A stretch of 64,000 nt of DNA from Micropterix aruncella. Its lineage: Eukaryota > Arthropoda > Insecta > Lepidoptera > Micropterigidae. The stretch spans positions 496,001-560,000 of the forward strand of contig OX155972.1 of the NCBI GenBank assembly GCA_944548615.1, given 5' to 3'. This document shows, in pieces, positions 51,601-57,600 of this stretch (its first letter is position 1; every line of letters begins with the position of its first letter). Under the pieces are notes generated by a model. It did not search any database and was not told the DNA's origin. It saw nothing but the letters and a program-made list of their open reading frames with translations. Both the position numbers and the translations under genes were made by a program.

Positions 51601-54600
51601 TATGTCGTATTATCTCTATAACCATTAGCAGTAAAAGGAAAATTATATGCAGTAAAAGGGAAAAGTCTTTTGTTTTAAATACTCGAGACGATCAATTTAC
51701 TTATTTTGATAAGAATTCATAATTGTTGATAATTTTACCAATAAACATGACCTAACGATTAAAATTATTTTTTTATATAAAAAACCACGTTTTGTGACTT
51801 AAATATAAAAGTTAGACATATGCTGTCGCTGACTTTTTTGTAGGCATTATCAAGCTCTACAACTTTTCTCTAAAACTCAATTATATATCTCTCATCGTTA
51901 AGACAGCGTTCGTAAGAAACGTTTTTATTCGACCGTTTTGAAACAACGACCAAATCTGGTTCTGAAACAATTATCCGTTGAGTATGATACGACCAGATCT
52001 GGTTCCGTGTTTTTTTTCACTTCTTTGACGTTCTCATATTTATTCATTATTATCTAATTGTTTTACAAAATGATATTTCAATATTCTATATTCGAAATTT
52101 TAATGCAATCATTGTGCAGTTGTTCTTTTTATGATTGGTGTAGTAGTATCGTAGTTATAGTACTTTAAGGTCGATGTCGCCGAAAATCCTGTAAAAGAGA
52201 CAGATGCATCCATGAAAATACCCATTTACTCCAAGGGTTAATATATAGCCTATGACACTCACAAATAACGTGGCTTTCTATTGGTAAAAGAATTTTCAAA
52301 ATCGGTTCAGTAGATCCAGGGATTACTTCCTACAACCTCACAAACTTTACCTGTTTATAATATTAGTATAGATATGCAGGTTGATCATTTTTAGCATTGA
52401 AGGTTATTATCAAAAATCTTAAATGTTGTTATTATAATATATTGTTTTGTCTATCTCTCCTTTCCACTTATTTTGAATAGGTAGGTATTGTTATATTAAA
52501 TTTATATGACTAAGGGCCGATTTTTCAATCGTTAGATAAACAGTCGGATAGGACTTATTCATTAGATAGTACAAAATTTAATTTTTCAATAGTCAGTTAA
52601 CAGCTATCAAGGGAATAAAAATACTATGAATAAAGTTATCCGCTGCTCCGAGGGTCAGATAACGACTTATTCGTCCAATAAATTGATCCTTCAAACTGAT
52701 TTTGACAGTGAGAGGTTAGGTTGTGATAATTTCTGGTGATCTTTTGCGTTGAGAAATTGATTTATTCGATGTGTTAGATGACGTCGCTATTGAAGAAGAA
52801 GCAGAAATGTATAATTACTGGTTCTGAGAAAACAAAGAGTAGTGAAAAACAGACTTGATAATTTTGTACAAAAAGAAATGATGCCGAATTTAAGCGAAGA
52901 TTCAGACTACAAAAAGAAACTGTCCAGAATCTGCTGACATTGATTGAAGACCAAATTAAACACAGTACAAAAAGGTTAGTTCATGGTTATATATATGCCC
53001 ACATACTTCATGTATTGGTACCTTTATATTCTATTACGTTTCTACATCAAAAAAATATTTTCTGTTTGTTATAGGAATCAATGTGTACCACCTATGATGC
53101 AATTACTTGTCGTGAAATTAACAGACCTATCTCGTTTTATTAATAAACTTTCCATTTTTAAACGACAAACTCGCAATTTCACGAAAGACAAACAGACGAA
53201 GCGCGCAATTCGAGGTTATGTTGAAAGCAAATGTCAAATAAATATTTTTTAAGATCTCCTCGCTCTAGCTTATACTCTATAAGCTTAGGTAATACTCTAA
53301 AACCACTCTGGTTTAATCATTCTCTCTCGCTTTTCGTCTATTGTCTGAAGTTAGTGCTGCCAACATAGCGACAAATCTTCCAATAACTATTTGACAGTTA
53401 TTTGATGATTAAAAAACTCGCCAATGTTATTCGACGAATAAATCAACTGATAAAATAATTCCTTGGATACTTATTAGACAGTTTATCTGACGATTGAAAA
53501 ATCGGCCCTTAGCATACAATCCATCTTAATGACTTTTTGATATTTTTTCTTTTGATTTTGTTCTTATAGCTTAATTTTTCTATCTCTTTTAGTTTTAAGC
53601 CTTATATTTGACTCGCTCTATTTAACGAAATTTTATGTTTAATTTTAATGCCGATTTTAAGGCAATTAAGTTTTTAGCGAGCATTTTACTGCAATGTTTA
53701 AATAATTTACTTTACTATTAAAGCCCCGTCCACCTTCAAATGGGATAGTCCAATTTATGTGACAGAATCGAACAAGCATAATGTTAACGTTTTGCCTTTC
53801 GAATCCTGTTATTTTTGTAAACAAAGTAGTTGTTTTATAGGAATTCATTCATAAATAAATAATGTATTAAATACAAATTACATCTGTCAAATATTTCTTA
53901 AAGTAAGTACATACCCCATTTCTGGCTAAGCTCACAGCCACCTCGTTATGGCCCAAAATGACCACATCTATAACTGGTTTAGTGTGGCCTTGGAGTATTA
54001 CCGACGGATGTGACGTGACGAAAGGGTCCCAGATCCTGACCAGACAGTCGGCGCCTCCTGTCGCCAGGATATTGAGGCTCGGAGACATGTGAAAACAGAG
54101 CACGCCCTTTAACAGAGAAGATCACAATGAAGGGAGAAAGAAAATATACATAATAGGGAAGACTAGTAGTAGCATCGAGTATATTTTTGTAGCACTTTGG
54201 AGTTGTCAATTACTACGGGCGAACACGCCACCCCAGGAAGATATTTTATTTTATTTTTATTTTATTTTATTTTATTTTATATAACGATATTGATCATTCT
54301 TTCAGCCGTGGGATGAACGTAGAGATTAATAGACGAGACCGTCGACCGCCTAACTACGACAAAATTCCCGTAAGAGTCCAAAGCCTAACCGCGAGGCACT
54401 GGGAAGTGAAACCAGCGGACAGACCTCGCACCCTCACTACCAGATTTGGCCGGATTTCTCTGATCTCCTGTCTGGTCACAGGCTCAAAGTCCCTTGCGTG
54501 TCCTCTACCTGATGTTGTCCGTAATTCGATTCGAATTTATCGCGGACCGTGGAGCCCTTTGCCCGTCTTTCAAAAGGGATCAGGTGGTCAACACGAGGTC

Positions 54601-57600
54601 AACGAGTCGGTACAAGAGTAGCTGATATCAGGTCAACAAGCATCGCCGCTGCTTAGGAAACGGAAACGCCCCCCCCCCTTAATCGCCTGAATGTACAGTC
54701 AATTGGCTGACGTTGAACGGTGCACAAGCCGTCCAGCAGCACCCGAGGTCCTTCACCCAGAGGATCCAATCGCATGTCACGACACAGCCGAAACAGGAGA
54801 ACCAGGTTCGTCCTTTCCAGTCCTTCCGGTTCGAGTCCCTTCCAGGTTCCTCCCTCTCTAGGAGGCTACTGAATGAGAGTTGACCTGTGAGTTGAGCCAA
54901 CCTATCCGAGCTCCAATGTAAGGAGTCCGTGCAGCGTGGTCATATGGACCACGCTGCACGGAATCGTTAGCTGCCACTCGATACGTACAACTTGGGTTGT
55001 CAACTACAACGGGCGAACCCGTCACCTCAGGAAGTTTTAACGATAGTGATCGTTCTATCTCCCGTGAGGTCAGCGTAGATGACTTAGAGACAATACAGAT
55101 CTACCGTCTAGCTAAGCCAACATGTCTGTCCGAGGAAAAGGTAACAGCGGGCAGACTCACCCCCGAACTACCAGTTTTGGAAGGAAATCACCATCTGGAA
55201 TAAAACATCAGGATAACTCCAACCTCAAGACTGGTTATGGGTCCGAAGTCACTTGCTCGCGCGACCTCTACCTGCCGTATATTCAGCGGTAATTCACATA
55301 GAATCTATCGCGGACCATTAGCATCTTTTGCCCGGCTCTGAATTCAGGATCACGTAGCCAATTGGTCATTTTAAGTGTGGTTGACGACAGGTCAACATCC
55401 ACCCCCGCTGCTTATCAGAGAGTATATTTCCATAGTCTCCACACTCCTTCAGTAATTACTCAGAGTGCACAACCGATTGGCTGACGTCGTACGGTGTGCA
55501 AACCGTTAAACAAAGGGGGTTAATGTCCCCTTGCTGAGTTGGCCACGAAGACCCATTCTGTTCAGGGTTGGTCACACTCACGGGTCAACACCTATCTGAC
55601 GGCCTCCACGCATGAAGTGCCAGTCTGGGTAGGACTCTGGCCTTATGGTCAGTTTACCCTAGGAATCAACCTTCTGGCGCTCCTGGACGATCTGCGCTCC
55701 GTGCGGCAGCGCTCCGTGCGGCATAAGCCAATCGATTCCACATTCTGACTAACAGTCGGGGGGGGGGGGGGGGGGGTCTGAAAGCAGTACTGTTTCCTAT
55801 AGAGCGGGGGTAGTTGCGGACCTTACGGCGACTGCTCTTGAAACGACCATCGGCTACCCGATCCTGGGTGAACAGCCGGGCAAAGGATGCCGTGGTCCGC
55901 GATAGATTCCGTATACACCGTTTCACCGCTTCGTAAGGGAGAGGACCGCGCAAGCGACCTCGAACTCGTAACCAATCAACTGAGTAATCTGGTCGCAATT
56001 GCAAGTAAAGGCGTGAGTGTAAGCCCGCTGAGTAACACTCCTGGCTATCTCGCGGTTAAGGCGTTGGCCTCTTACGGGTTTGTGGCGGAGCTAGACGGTG
56101 GGCTGTTTTTGTCCAAGTCTTCTGCGCTCACTCCAAGGAGATAGTACGACTAATCGTTAAAACCGATTGACGGGCTCGCCCGCTGTAGTCGACAACCCTA
56201 GTTGGTGAGCAAACCGTCCAGTAGCGCCGGGAGAAGTTCTTCCAGGGGAGACCCATCTACCAGCCGCGAGGCCTGAGATGCGAAATCTTACCCGGGGCAG
56301 ATTAACGTTAATCTGTAACTTTCGGCTACCTCGTTTTTTCACACCTATGTACATTGATTTTTAAAATATTTGTTTTGATATTTTTATTGGATTATGTGAT
56401 TATTTTTGTAGGAAATATTTATTTTATATGTATAGCCATGTACGTACTTGGAAATAGTTTTGTTTTTTTAAAAATATCTACTATGTAAAACCGACTTTAG
56501 TCAACGCCACTATCGCTTTGTTATCACTAACTTAGTAGCTACCTAATTTGTGATCTTATCAACTTTATAAGATACTAGCTGTTGCCCGCGGCTTCGCTCC
56601 GCGTAAAGTTTCGAATCGATTTGTTAATTTAAGTAGGGTGGCGTTTATTTGCCTTTTTAGACGCTACCTTTAGATATATAGTGCAAGACGTCCCCCGCAC
56701 CCCCTTTCGCTGTACGCTGACCTAGGTTTTTTGAGATGCTTGAACGCGTCACTAATTTCAAGATACAAGAAAATACAAGATACATCTTTTTTGAGGCATA
56801 AAAGTAGTTATTGTAGCTTAAATATAAAAGTTGGATATATGCTGTCGTTGACTTTTTTATAGATCTTTTTGAGGCCAATATTTTTGTCATTTTGGGATAT
56901 TATATTGTTTTAACATATCGCTCATTTGGTGCAACAATGATGTGAATACCCTTTTTTTCAAATACAAGTTAAATATGTCAAAATGTGTGGAAAGACTATT
57001 TACATCGGGAGAAACATCGACAGAATTGAATTTGTGGTGATTTGCCGCGAGATGGCGCGAGTGTCATTGTTGAATTGAGTAAAATGGCGATTTTTGTTGC
57101 TACGTCTGGATGGCCAGTTGCGCGGGGCGCTCCGCTGAGTGTGGTTCTGTTTGGGAGCTACAACGACGTAAAGATATTTATGACATTTAATTAGATAATT
57201 TTTGTTGCAACAATGACGTAATTGAGCAATTGCGGCGTTGTTACTCCAAAAATCAATAAGTTCTTGGTGAAACAATGATAAAATTGCGTAAAAATTACAT
57301 CAATGTTTGTCCAATTTTTTTTTTGGTTTTTACCTTCTTGGTGAAACAACGACGGAATTTTGTAAATATGTCATTGTAGCTCCAAAAATGGTATTTTTAA
57401 AATTCTTCATTGACGAAATTGATTAATTACGATAACTGGAGTGAAGCTGAAATAAAGAAAATAAAAAAACAAAGATCTACTAGTCAACGAATAACTAAGG
57501 CTATACGAGATATTAATGTGGTTCCAGCGTATACCTCAAAAAGAGAAATTCCCGCAAACAAGGAAAATGATTTAAAAGAACTGTTACAAAAGCATTATTC

